Source of the DNA: Acanthaster planci
Lineage: Eukaryota > Echinodermata > Asteroidea > Valvatida > Acanthasteridae
NCBI RefSeq assembly: GCF_001949145.1
Contig: NW_019091364.1
Span: 1,995,884 to 2,059,883 of the forward strand
DNA: 64,000 bases
Direction: 5' to 3'
Shown here: positions 36,220 to 57,461 of the stretch, one piece after another
Layout: each line of letters opens with the position of its first letter
How positions within the stretch are numbered: position 1 is the first letter of the stretch
Translations under genes and position numbers: made by a program
The notes under the pieces: generated by a model
Databases searched by the model: none
What the model was told of the DNA's origin: nothing
What the model saw: the letters and a program-made list of their open reading frames with translations, nothing else

Positions 36220-37603
36220 TCTGGCTTGTTGCTGTTATCTAACCCTTCCAAAATATCAACTGTGAGCGGTTTGCAGCAACAAGTTGCCTCCTAAAGATGG
36301 TAGGAACACAGGAGCTACCTGTATGCTTGGGAAGTCCACAAATATGGGGAAACGAAGCTGCATGTAACTTTGTAAAGTGCTTTTCAACAGCAATGCTGCA
36401 CCTGAGAAGGAGCAAGGAATTGCTTTGAAATCCAAAGAAAAAAGTTGGGTGTTTGGTAGCTGAATTGGAAGATGAGACATATTCCCACCAGTCCTTATAT
36501 TTCTTTGTTTGAAGCTGGAGCTCATCATGAGGTACCTTTCACGGCTCCACTGTAAATTTCCCTTCCAAGTAAAAAGCATAAATGTCAAATCCAAAATTAA
36601 AACCTTAATGTCACTTCCAAAATGAAAATCTTGACTTTCACTTCTAACACCCGCTGATTTTCACTTCCAAATTAACCACCGTGAATTTCATTTCCAAGTA
36701 GAAAGCCTGACTTAGCTTTTACACTAACTTCAGCTTTAGCTTTTTAGTTTAAGTAGTCTGCAAGATGCAATTTGCAATGATGGTATTACTGACGCCAACA
36801 ATTTTGATTCATTCTTTGAAGTTGTATGTTAACTGAACTTTAAGCAAGAGAATTGAGGAAAAAAGATAGACCTTTATTGAGCTGAAAGTTAAAATATATG
36901 TGGTGGAGAGATCAGAACACACATACAGTTAGATTGCATTGAACCTGCTCAAAGTTCTATCATTAAAACCGTGTACATGCCTCCATGTTGATACAAATTG
37001 TAAGAACAATTTTACTTTGAGTGCTTCAGTGTGCCTGATATATTTTATGAATTTATCCTGCTAATGATCTGCAAAGAATGGAATTTCAAGAAGCTTGTAA
37101 AAGTTGGAATCATGATTGAAGAGACGGTGGCATCTATGAATTAAAGATCAATCACATTGGTGATTCACAATTTGAATTTTTATAAAATTTAGTGATATTT
37201 AAAACAATCTAGTAGGTAAAACTAAAATATTGCTGCTGATGTCAAAAGCACGAGTTGAAGTCCTTCATATTGGGCAAACTGAAACAAAAGTTGCAGGGAA
37301 CATCCGATAGAAATTATTGAAGCCTGTTTTGCCGTCCACACTAGTTCTGCAATTTTACCGCTGTTTTATTATTTCGGGGTGAACACGCCTGCATATGAGA
37401 GTGCTGTTTTTGCTCTCACCCTAACTGTGAATTAAACGAGGTCGGACAGTGAGAGTGACCTGTAATTGCTTTTCCATCGACAGTGTTGATGAACACCAGC
37501 TCGTATTATGAAATTGAGCCCTCCCAGTTTGAACCAGAGTAAGGTCCTGATGATTATCAGGCAGACAGCCGTGGTCATTTGCTGAGAATGACATCTTACC
37601 CAG

Positions 37604-37732
37604 GCCGTGTCCGAAACGGGCTTCCAGAGCTACGGCTAGGTCTATTGTCTATGCGTCTCCACACATTTCCATTGGAGCGAAGACCTACATGTAGACCTAG
37701 CTCTAGACAAGCGATTCGGATGCAGCCTTACT
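37604..37732. repeat. Short imperfect inverted repeat (MITE-like)
   Basis: The left arm GTGTCCGAAACGGGCTTCCA, followed by AGAGCTACGGCTAGGTCTA, is mirrored on the right, where the minus strand reads GCATCCGAATCGCTTGTCT followed by AGAGCTAGGTCTAC. The arms meet around 37,670. It has the size and form of a fold-back element and no coding capacity. Confidence 0.5.
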
Positions 37733-39327
37733 TCCCCTGTTTCTTTTCTGTGTTCTTGAGCTATAAAGCCCCCTCTTACGGCCGCAAGGTCAGGGGAACG
37801 AGAGCCATATTATGACATCATCAAATCGCTAGATTTGTCTGCCACTCTCACAGATGCATATTTTTTACTCTGAGCATCCTCATGGCAGAACTGAACTCCC
37901 AAAATGAATTGTTTTTTAATGCAAAGAGAAGCTGCCACCTTAGTCATGATATGGGTAATAAAGACCAATTCCTTGTTAAGTAACCATCTTACGTTAAAGC
38001 AATGTGATTGATCTGTAATAGAACTAAAGTAGTTTGTATAAATATACTGTTATTCTGTGTGAATGCTTTAAATTGGAGGTTTTATGACAATATGACCAAA
38101 TATGTACATTAATGAACCATTTTCTTCACCAATACAATGAAAAACAACACCACCACTGTCATAGCTATCTTTCCGTCCGGATTACCATGTTTAAGTGGGC
38201 ACGTATTTACAACTTTTACAACTGGTGCTCGTTCACTCTTTACAACATTTTCTTGTTTGGGGAAGTTGACAGAGTGTAACCCGTCCGGTCAGGGTCTCTA
38301 ATGTAACACTGCGGAGCTGCAATAATCTCTCACTGTAATTAAGTTACACCACATAGATACCATCATGCTGTCGCAAGACCTTGCTATAATCTACAGGCAT
38401 GTAACTTGGACTTGGACAAAACACAAGGAAATTCCAATCTTTACAAGACTTTGTACGGCTTTTTTCAATTTTCATCGGCATGAGCGTGAAGTGGAAAACA
38501 AGGAAATCCGCTGAGCCGAGAAAAAATTGCATGCCTGAATTAATGGTACACTGTGGTGCCACTTTCTTTGCTGTGGGTACAATGGGGGGTGGTGTCCAAA
38601 TGTTGGTTTTGTGAGCTTTGAGCCGGCCCGAGTTGGAGGCATTGTCTGGCTGGAAGCCAGAGCTTTGAGTACATTTATTTGGCTCCGACAGTAAATGTCT
38701 GAAAATGAGTGCACAGCTTTGAGAAGAGGCCAAGATTTGGGAAAAAGGGTGAAACCCAACGCATATTTAGCAGATGTTGGTCTCCGTGTTTAATACAATT
38801 TAAAGAGGTGAGCATTTATGAGAAAAAAGTACTGGATCTAGGAAATCAAAATATCAAATTTAATTGTATTATGAAAAAAATGTATACCTATGAAATTTAT
38901 TTAGTAAAAATAGATTTTATTAGCAGCTTTATAGAGAGAAACATGAACCGTAAGTTTATCATATCAATGCACTTTCTTTGTGTTGGAAAATGTGAAACCT
39001 TTTCCTGCTTTGAACATTTGATGCCATTGTCCATACTTTTGAGGAGTGATCTTTTGTGTGATGTTCCCACTCTCTTAGCTTATCCAGTTGTTTCTTTTTC
39101 TTCAACAATTTGTTTTCAGCTGTGGACAAAAATGAAACTTTCCAAAATTTTAGAAATTCTTGGAAAAGTACCTTTAGTGTAAATACTCTAATTTCCAATA
39201 CAGGGATATGAGATGGACTACATAGACTGTCAGTTCTAAACTGAATAAATTGTATGAATCAGAAACAAGTGTAAATGTTTTTACTTGTTCGTTTAATAGG
39301 GAATGCCAGCGTTACTCCAATTGAAGG

Positions 39328-39333
39328 GTTTAT
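39328..39333 (-). promoter_or_regulatory. Candidate poly(A) signal for DDX23
   Basis: The minus strand reads AATAAA here, about 415 bp beyond the DDX23 stop codon. Context alone suggests it; cleavage was not verified. Confidence 0.35.
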
Positions 39334-39745
39334 TCCAAGTTGAGATAAATCCCCTCAGATAACGGACAGCCACATGTATGAATAACTGAAGAACAACAAG
39401 AGTGTAACTGGTGTCCCTCGACATTCAACTGTATTTAATAATATCGAAGCTATTGAAACTGACTACGGGGAACCAGGGGAAGTTGGGATTCTGAAGGAAA
39501 ACCAAAATGGCAACTTCACATTTGGGAAATCCACTCTTCCATTACGGGGGGGGGGAATAAAGGCATTGTCAAATATCAAAATTACCCACATCTACTTGGT
39601 TTGGGGATATTTGCTTACAAATTTATACTGAGGACAAGGAAAACTACAAGGTAGTGACGACTTTGTGTCATTCAGCGTTTGACCTGGCAATTTTGAAAAA
39701 AAAACACCACCGACCCCTCGCCCAAAACTGAAACCACAAGCCTGC

Positions 39746-49092
<9,347 letters not shown>

Positions 49093-50205
49093 ATCGCCGA
49101 AATGTCACTGGTTGAGCCTTCCTCAGCCCACAAAAAAAAACCAGAATGTACGCAAACAATAATTTGACACGAACAATAACACAATGACGTCAATGTAAGT
49201 ATTTGACCTAACTAGACCTAACTAGACTTGCCGCAAAATAAAAGTTTGGGGCTTTTTAAGAGGTACATAGGTTACCAGTCTGTTTACCCTGATGAATAAT
49301 GAGGCTTGTCATCACATCACACACGTAATCCTTAAGTAAGCCATGTATGACTGCTCTAATTTCTACGTAGGATTTGTTGACATCAATGACATGACTAACA
49401 ACAATGCACGAATCCACGTGACAAGTGCAACTAAGTTTTATTTAAACATTAGTTTTGATAATTGCTCCCCAAAGACAACAATCTAAAAACCTTGCCCTCT
49501 GTGATCAAGATATTCGGCAACCCATGCGGGCCCAGGGTTAAATTGGGTAGGTCATGGCAAACCAGAAAAAGGCGGCGACATACACCGTGAACCAACCGCT
49601 GCGAACAGTGCGCCGCGCAGCTCAGTCGGGCAATGGACATGCTGGCATGGCCGGCTTGGCCCATGGTAGGCATAAATAACGTCAACTTTCAAGCAACATT
49701 TACATCAAGCAAAAGCTTTAGAGTCCAAAATTTTACTCTTGAAATAAAGGACGTTTATAGGGAAAATATGTTTAATTCAGAAAAACGTTAAAACTACCTA
49801 CTGGACACGAAAAATGGGTCGATAAATGTACCCCTAAACTTACCTCGACGCTCAATGAACGTTCACTGAACGTATTTTAGCGCCCTCATTTGTTTGCGCG
49901 TTGTTTTTTTTTTACACTGAACGCTTAACGAAGTGAGGGCGCGCTTCCCAATTTACAGTATTGTAACTTCAACTTCGGGTCGATCGTCCTGATCGTGGCA
50001 GCGTATGCCGCCCAGTGAGTAGGGGGCCTATATGGGCATTTTTGTGGGTTAAGAAATCGCACTCATATAGTTAATATGAAAGTGATACTGGGCAAATTTG
50101 AAGAAGGCCAGTCCTTGAAATGATCGTTGCACTGATAGCCACAAACGTGCCTTGGCTGCATAGCATTATTCATCATGGCAATCTTTAATGCCTGGCATAG
50201 GCCTG

Positions 50206-50219
50206 GTTACCATGGTGAC
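50206..50219 (+). promoter_or_regulatory. RFX X-box-like motif upstream of CCDC148
   Basis: GTTACCATGGTGAC matches the two half-sites of the X-box (GTNRCC and RGYAAC separated by two bases) in 13 of 14 positions, the final half-site reading GGTGAC rather than GGYAAC. It is about 550 bp upstream of the CCDC148 start codon. RFX factors drive many cilia genes in animals; use of this site is inference. Confidence 0.4.
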
Positions 50220-50383
50220 TTAGGCCTAGTTACTTTTGGGGTGAGTTCGAGCATGGAGCTACTCGTGTTAGCATGAGTATACTCCTGAGCGCTCGAACGG
50301 CTGGAGTACGACCCAAGGGTTAGTGCAAGTATACTCTCACTAGAGGGGGAGTATACTTCTGAACCCAAGTGTAACCTAAACGC
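50219..50383. repeat. Repeat-like block with AGTATACT palindromes
   Basis: Three AGTATACT copies occur at 50,276-50,283, 50,328-50,335 and 50,350-50,357, with TTAGGCCTAGTTACTTTTGG at the left and CCAAGTGTAACCTAA at the right as weak inverted ends. It may be a decayed MITE. No coding signal. Confidence 0.4.
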
Positions 50384-50767
50384 ACCCATCTTACTCGTGT
50401 AACGTTAACCGGAATGACCACGCGAACGCACCCTTTAATAGCTCCATGCAGATACAGATTTACAACCCCATAATTTTCCATTCCCCACTTTCACCCCACT
50501 CCCATTCGATTTATCTTACCCAAGAGAAACATCTGATGAAAATTTTGATGAGGCTTCGCTATTAATTATTTAAGCGTAAGCCCTATCCATAGATTAGATA
50601 TCAGAGGCCAGTTATCATCCCTCAGATTAATTCAATTTAATTTAATTCCTTATTATACCCCTTCTCCACGTTCTTTTTCAGTAACAAGCAGTTGAAGCAC
50701 CTCTTGCACCCCTCGCAGTGGGCTATAATTATTGAAGATGGAGTGAAAACTTGAACCACCGGACGCC

Positions 50768-53700
50768 ATGACTGGGCGAGATTACAGAGGCTTCCTGTCT
50801 CAGCACCGTGCCGGGCCAAGAGAAATTGGCAGGGCCTATGAATCAGGTATGGAAAAAAATGCTACATAAGGGAATCAATCTCCCAACTTCCAATGGCAGA
50901 TCATCTGGATTTAGTTTCTTTTCAAAAGATAGCGGTACGAGGATTTTTGTTTGTGTAGGGCCTAAGAGATTTTTATTGCTGCACAAAAATTGGTTTCTAT
51001 ACAATAAAGAGCCAAGCTTGTAATGGATTTGAAAGGGCAATGGTGTTGGTTATTTCATTGTCCACCTTTGGGTGGTAATCCTATTTGCTGTTTTTTGCTC
51101 TCTGCATTGGTTTCTTCAGGCATGTCAAGGCATTTAATTAAGGTTTCCAACCTGGATGGCTAACCTAGGGCCACACTAACCTACTAATTTCACATTACCA
51201 CCCAGATAAGCTTTTGATACGGATGACCGAAGGCCTAGGCAGCAGTAGGTACACCGCACCCGACTATGAGAAGCTTAAAGCTCTTGCTTTGGAGAAGAAA
51301 ATCTCTGGCAATCGCTCGCTGATCAAGGTCAACCGCCTTGCTGCAATCTCCAGGGCTAGTCAAGAGAAAAGCCTCTTGAAGCAGCACGGAATGGTCTGGC
51401 AACGAGAGGTTGGACGATTGGATGCGGCGCGGAAGCGAGCTGAGAGCGAACAGGACTCGTTCTTTCTGAGCAGCACGTCGGAGCAGTCAGAGATTTCCAT
51501 GTTCATGCTGGAGGCCGAGGACTATCAGATGGAGCTGGAGGTAGACAGGAAGGCCTTCAAGGGGGCTACCGTGGACCCCCTCTGGACGCTGCGAGAAGAC
51601 CTCCAGGCCTGGCTGACCGAGAACTCACCTCAGTTTCACCCAGGCTCGCCGCGGCATGAGGAGCTCGCAGAGCAGCACACGCGGATCACCGAGACAATCG
51701 ACTCAGTCAAGGAGCAACAGCAGGGAATCCTGAACAAACTATGGCACGAGGAGCGGGCATTGGAGCAGGACCTGCACTCCAACTACCTGCGGGGGCTGTT
51801 TGCCGGAGCGGAGAAGTGGGTCGTGGAAGGGATACCCACCGAGGCTCAGGTCCTAATTTGTCCCGACATGGAACTCAGAAGCTCTGTGCTGTTGGAGTTT
51901 GGGCTCCTGGACCAGAAATATTTGGTGCGACTCAGGGACCTCGACAAGATGCATTCAGATGTACTAAGGTAAATCACTGTGCTTAAGAGGTAATACATTG
52001 TAGGTCCAAAGACCTTGGGACAAGTTCTTGTTCATCTTTTTCAACCAGATACTGTTTCTTTGTACCCTAGATCAGACACTGGTGGTTGGGACGCGGCAGA
52101 CCACTTTGCCTACCAGGTGATCGTCGACCAGTACCCCCATGATCTCTCCAATCGAAGAGCTCTTTACATCGACAGGCTTCGACGGCAGCTGCCCCACAAG
52201 ACAAGAAATGACATTGTGAGCATATGCGAAGAGACAGATTTATTCAGATAATGCAAGTTGGTCACTGCTTGCCCATCCTGATAAACGCATCTTATAAGAG
52301 ATTGCAAACTGCAAGTTTTTATTTTGGATACTCGTGCATCTGAAAAGCTAGCACCTTTCTGCTGAAAAACTTCTACTAAAAAATAGAGTCCTTTTAAAAT
52401 TGGAAATACTTTCTTTTCCCCCAAGTTGAAACATCTGCTTTCTTGCATCTCTGCAAACTCAAGAACAGGTTCGTCCAACTGGGCTGGTGTGGGAGTACAC
52501 GGGGACCCTGTGTGCTGTAAACCATTTTCCCAATTTGGGGAGTCGGGTTGGCGAAGTGATTCTTTGCTCACCTTCACCTCTGTGGCCCGGGTTCGATTCC
52601 CAGCTCAGTACATGTGTGGATTGGGTTTTCAGTCCCTGATTCTGTGGGTCTTACCCAGAATATTCCTCTGGGGTTCTCCTCTCACTTCTAAACCTGTAAC
52701 TGCTTCTTGGTGGCTCCTCTCTATAGATGTAGGTGGATGTGGGTCGTTGGCAGCTACCCGGGGCACCCTTGTATGCCATCGGCTTGACCACATTTAATGT
52801 CTTCATTCTACAGTGTATTTGATCATATCTGTATGAAGTTTGCACTTTATAAGTGATTAAATTATTGATGGTGACTCCATATTTCTGTGTACAGGTGGCC
52901 CACGAGGACTGGTCCCTGCATCACCGGTTCTACGTCGAGCGCCGCCGCACCCTGATCAACTGCTGGGCGCGGGACAAGCAGGAGCTGTACGACAAGGCCG
53001 TCACTGTCTTTGCCGACGCCTGCCTGGCCGAGGAACTGCGGCAGGCTACAGCGATCAACCGGCAGCGACAGGACGAAATCTGCCAGCAGCTAGGCCAGAA
53101 GGTAAAGTTCCAGCACAGCAGAGTTCAGAGAACGGACACTTTTAACTGTAGCAAATCACACTATCGCTTAACATCCGTAAGAAGTTAAGCGTAGTGATCA
53201 ACTTAAGTGCACACCGCATTGCAGGAGAAGTCAACATCGTGATGCAGTTCCTTAGTGATCATGCACAGTTGTAAACCATCAAACCTTGTCTATGCTTTCA
53301 CAACCACAACTTTAAACTCTCCCGTTTTTGTCACTACATGGAATGCCATGATCAATTCTGAAATTCTCTTTGGCTTGTAGTGTTACGTCAATACTCACGG
53401 GATGTCAGCTAACTTCTAAGTATCTAGCCAATGAAACATGGCATAGTTACCAACATCGACTGCGAGTCAGGGATGGGCCTTTGGAGATAATTGTTGAGGG
53501 CACGTCATATTTTGAATTGCTTTAACTCATCAAGTTAAGCATTAAATTAAACAGAACCTCAGACTGTAATTCCCCAGCCAAATTTCACTGAGCTATGAGT
53601 AAACAGGAAATACTACCTGGGAAATTCATGACGAGGAGCCAGCCACAAGAAATACAGAGTGGTCCTTTATTGACTTGAGAAAGAATATTATTTCTTCATC

Positions 53701-56138
53701 GAAGGTTCAACGCTGGAAAGAGCAGAAAGCAGAAGCCATGAGACTGGAGGACGAGATAGCATCTCAACAGCGACGGCAGTTAGAGGAGCAGAGGGCCAGG
53801 GAAGAAGAAGCAGATCAGAAGAGGAGAGCCGTGGACAAGCAGAAGGTGAGGACTGGGCTTCGTCTGACAGGGGGCTGACCCATGCCTAGTGCCGACACAA
53901 AGACGCAATAGCTTTCCAGGTTGTGCAAACGCTGCATGCAACATCTGTCAAAACAACAGTACGCACCTGGTTTGTTTACCAGAGAGACATCTTTGCCAAG
54001 TAGCAAAGCGCCCTCTTTCATCCATGCATGCAGGCAACTGGGCATCTAGGGGCAAGTTCGATCGACATCCATTTCTCAACCACTTGCTGATTTCGCCTGG
54101 TACCCAGTTTAAATTTTGCACACAGGTTACCAGGCAAAAACAACCAATGGTCAACAAACGGTCGTATTCCAGACTCGCCCCAGTTTGACATCATTTGGCC
54201 CAGGTTTAGTCCAGAGCGTTGCCGGTTTAGTTCACTAAAACTGCTTTGGACTGACTTGACATGGTCTTTTTTCTCCCGTACGGGCAGGTGGAAGCGTACC
54301 ACCTCAAGCAGAGGAAGGAGCAAGAGGCGAGGGAGAAGGAAAATAAGAAGCGGCTGGCAGACATCCAGGAAGCCATGGAGCTGCAGGCACAGAAAGACCG
54401 AGAAAGGTACCGCAGGGAGAAGTGGATCAGCCTGCCATTGGCTTTGTGTGTGACCCGTTGAGGGCGCTATGTAGACTGCTTAAGAGAGCCCAATGAGGGC
54501 ACACTCCCTCTGCAGTGTGGGCATGGGCAAACAAGGCTGCACATTCAAAGAGCTGTTACATAGTGACACTGTTTTTAATGTACATAAAACTAGCAAACAG
54601 CATGAGGATGTCTCTCTTAACTGTTCTCACGTTAGACTTATTTTCCCGTTTGCATCACCTGAGGGTGTTGCACCGAGCCAGAAAGTCATCCTGATAGGTT
54701 GAATTAAAAAAAAAACTTTGTGTAAGAACAGTCAAGAAACCAAATACCCATTGTGTCCCTCAGTCATTAGGAAGAAACCATGAATCATGTAATCATGTTC
54801 CAATTAGTTCCAACTACCCCTCGGCAATAGGGTAAGGTGATATTTCAGAAGTGGTTTCAGTGATGATGTAAATTCTGGAACACCTGCTGCACGGAGGGAC
54901 GCAGGAGTCTATTTTCAGCCTAGATTTCATGTTCCATTGTCAGATTGAATTGCATAACAATTTCAGGTTTTTTTTATTAGGGTTGCCTACCGAGAGATGC
55001 TTCTGGAGGAGCGCAAACAGCGACAGCAGGATGAGAGACGCAAGGAAGCCGAGAATGAAATGGAGCGAGAACGGAGATTGGACGCACTGCGACAAATGGT
55101 AATGACAGGTCTTCTGTAGCCTTCCGGCAAAGCAAATGCAAGTAACTGGTTAGATTGAATTGCTGTATATTCATGAGATTGCCGTTTCCTTCCTGCAGGT
55201 GGAGGTGCACGTAGAAAATGATCCACAGCGTGTCTTCCAGAACACCAAGGTATAAGTTTCATTCTTTTAGATGTGAAAAAGGAAGACCATGCACTTTTAT
55301 GCTGATTCATTTGTAATTAGTCAAGTAAATTCAATTGTAATTGGTTGTACACTTTCACTAGTAAATTGGTTGTACTCATTCAGTTGTAAATTGGTTGTGC
55401 ACATTCAGTTGCAAATTGATCTTGCATTTCAGTGTATTAATTGTGACTTCTTGATCCCTGTAAGGCTTTTAAAGCCCACCTTGGCATCGGGGTCGATGAA
55501 GACATCAATATACAGAAACCGCTCTTTGATGCCAAAGGATTCACAGCTGAACAGGTTGGTTAACCCTTCGCACCCTTGGTAGCTTGTTACAAGTTTAATA
55601 TTGATCACAGCATATCTTGCTTTACTGCCTAGTGAAGTAAAGAGCTTGGGCGGGAGTTTAAAATTTACACCTTACACTTTGCTAAGAATCAGAAAGGCCC
55701 TAGTTCATGGCAAAATATTCCATGCTGCATGTGAAAAACACTCCAAGAAAGATACATGTTTTGAGAAGGCTGTGACTAGCATTGACTTCAGTTTTATGCT
55801 ACCTTTCGTAACAGGGCTAAGTAACAGATCTATTTATAGCTACGATTACGCACTTCTTATTTCAACACAGCTCACAGTCAATGCTCCCAGGACACGTCAC
55901 ATCACACATACGTCAAACCACCCCGTCTACGCTAAGTTTTTCTGATTATCAGCCACCTTTTTCTTTGCCTTCCCTTAAGGTGACGTCAGACCCCCGCTTC
56001 AAACTGGAGCAAGCCCTGCGCAAGGCCGGGCTGCATGGCAACCCTTACGCCAGGGCCATGATGGGGCACACCAAGCCCCTCAAACCGCCCAGGCGAGACC
56101 AGGAATCGACGGTCTTCAAAGACTTGGCACCTACCTGA
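50768..56138 (+). CDS. CCDC148: Coiled-coil domain-containing protein 148
   Basis: An animal coiled-coil protein without a known reaction. Ten exons: 50768-50846, 51206-51968, 52071-52215, 52895-53101, 53705-53845, 54288-54406, 54981-55098, 55199-55249, 55465-55554 and 55980-56138; all GT-AG, in frame, giving 623 aa (human about 590). Family landmarks recognised from memory are YTAPDYEKLKALALEKK, SLLKQHGMVWQREVGRLDAA, VIVDQYPHDLSNRRALYIDR followed by LRRQLPHKTRNDI, and the C-terminal SDPRFKLEQALRKAGL with PPRRDQESTVFK. Residues about 330-520 are strongly charged (K, E, R, Q) and predicted to form a long coiled coil. The first exon encodes MTGRDYRGFLSQHRAG in a good ATG context. The gene diverges from DDX23, with an X-box-like motif upstream, which would suit a ciliary or centrosomal role; that role is inference. 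A plus-strand AATAAA lies at 56,661, about 520 bp past the stop. Confidence 0.9.
52535..52845 (+). mobile_element. tRNA-derived SINE
   Basis: GTTGGCGAAGTG (A-box-like) and GGGTTCGATTCCCAGC (good B box) are about 45 bp apart. Then follow GTGGGTCTTACCCAGAATAT, CCTCTGGGGTTCTCCTCTCA, CTGTAACTGCTTCTTGGTGG, a GTCGTTGGCAGCTACCCGGG stretch and a GTATGAAGTTTGCACTTTAT tail. A truncated relative is at 14,470-14,645 on the opposite strand. It lies in the CCDC148 intron between exons 52071-52215 and 52895-53101. Confidence 0.7.
55310..55430. repeat. Four ~30-bp tandem repeats (GTAAATTGGTTGTACAC units)
   Basis: GTAATTGGTTGTACACTTTC, GTAAATTGGTTGTACTCATT, GTAAATTGGTTGTGCACATT and GCAAATTGATCTTGCATTTC follow each other in the CCDC148 intron between exons 55199-55249 and 55465-55554. 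The repeat reaches to within about 35 bp of the next acceptor. Confidence 0.75.
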
Positions 56139-57461
56139 ACTTGTTTGTCTGAAAGCCTCTCAAAACAGCCAGCTCTGCTCATATTTACAAGCCAAGGTTC
56201 TGAGCTGAGAAATTCTGTGTAGGAATATGTTATGCTGCATCCAAATTTAGTGGCTATGGCTAGCAGTAACCAAGGCTTCTATGGAAAAATAGACTAAGCC
56301 GCCAGCCAGTGGCTTCCATTGCTGCATGTGTTGTTTTCAGCCATAGCCAATACTCCTGCAATTAGGACACAGTGTTTGCATGTACTGGTTGGCACCGGAG
56401 TGACATTAAATATTCAAAGCCGAATTTCGTTTGAATTTACACAAACTCCCAACGTCCTCACAGAGGAAGCTTTTACACAGGGAATCACAGTAACACTTGT
56501 GCCCAAGTTTCTGCACTTTCTCATTTCTCACATTCGAGGAATTAACTGCGGTCAGATTCTAAACTTGATGTCTTTAGGTTGAACATTATCTCTCCCTGTG
56601 TGGCTATTTTCCCAAAACACGTGATTTGACAACAAAGAAACAACAGTACAAAATTTAAAAAATAAAGAACAGATTTGGTAGTAAATGTTTGTTTTAAAAT
56701 AGCAATAAGACAGTGAGTTTTAAAAATCTAAGTTAGTCTGCATTCCATTTGAGATTGTACTTGACTAATTTTTACATTATGTATATGCTTAGCGCAATCA
56801 ATCAACACGATCACGCGAGCAGGTTGTGCTGTTAGTTGATGCCGTGTGAAATCTCGGACTCTACTTCCTTTCCTTGAAACTATGCTCCACAGCCATGACT
56901 TAGATTGTCTGATGGTGATGTTATTGACAGATCCTGCAATAAAATTGACAGATCGCGCTGAGCAATGCTCAGCATGTTTTATTAGGAGCTTCAAAGGGGT
57001 TCCACACAAATGCAATAACCATAGGCCTTCCTGGACATTTTTTATGTTTTTATGCATTATTTTGCAAATTCTGGCTTTCCCTTGTTTTTATCAGAGAGCT
57101 ATTTGAAGAGTATAAAAGTCAGTGAATGTGACCATGCATTAGATGTGATTGAAACTTCGATTTTCTGGCCTTTTTCTTTCAAGAGGCACTTTGTTTGTTG
57201 AGGGGCACTGGACAGCCTCCGTAGTATCTGTTGAAGAAAAGCAATATTTCTTCATATTAAAAAAGGGTTGCTGCCAAGCAGCAGCATATCTACATCAACT
57301 TCAGACATGGAAGAAAAAAAACTCCCATTTACGTTTATGTAGTAAAACTGAATTCTCTTTAATTCGACCATAATTCTACCAGTTTTATGTTTTACTGTAG
57401 TATAAGATTACAAAACAGACATTGTGCAGAATAATAAACGCATTTTGCTGAACTGACACGC
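56139..57461. other. Convergent intergenic region
   Basis: CCDC148 (plus) and the PigC-like-domain gene (minus) end toward each other over 1.3 kb. Candidate poly(A) signals are AATAAA at 56,661-56,666 for CCDC148 and, on the minus strand, ATTAAA (plus 57,358-57,363) or AATAAA (plus 56,988-56,993) for the other gene. No exon was recognised, so the minus-strand gene is unlikely to continue beyond its TAG at 57,462. Confidence 0.5.
56661..56666 (+). promoter_or_regulatory. Candidate poly(A) signal for CCDC148
   Basis: AATAAA on the plus strand, about 520 bp after the CCDC148 stop codon and before the convergent neighbour ends. Supported by position only. Confidence 0.4.

Larger units (their letters stand above)
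36220..39745. other. Convergent intergenic region (DEAH/RBR and DDX23 3' ends)
   Basis: Two genes end facing each other across 3.5 kb. The DEAH/RBR 3'UTR begins at 36,220. On the minus strand an AATAAA (plus strand 39,328-39,333) lies about 415 bp past the DDX23 stop and is a candidate poly(A) signal. An imperfect inverted repeat occupies about 37,604-37,732. No exon was recognised in the remaining AT-rich sequence. Confidence 0.55.
49093..50767. other. Divergent intergenic region between DDX23 and CCDC148
   Basis: The start codons of two divergently transcribed genes are 1.7 kb apart, so both promoters should be here. It contains an imperfect hairpin with GCGCCCTCA arms (49,880-49,944), an X-box-like motif (50,206-50,219) and a repeat-like block with three AGTATACT palindromes (50,219-50,383). 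No exon was recognised. Confidence 0.55.
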
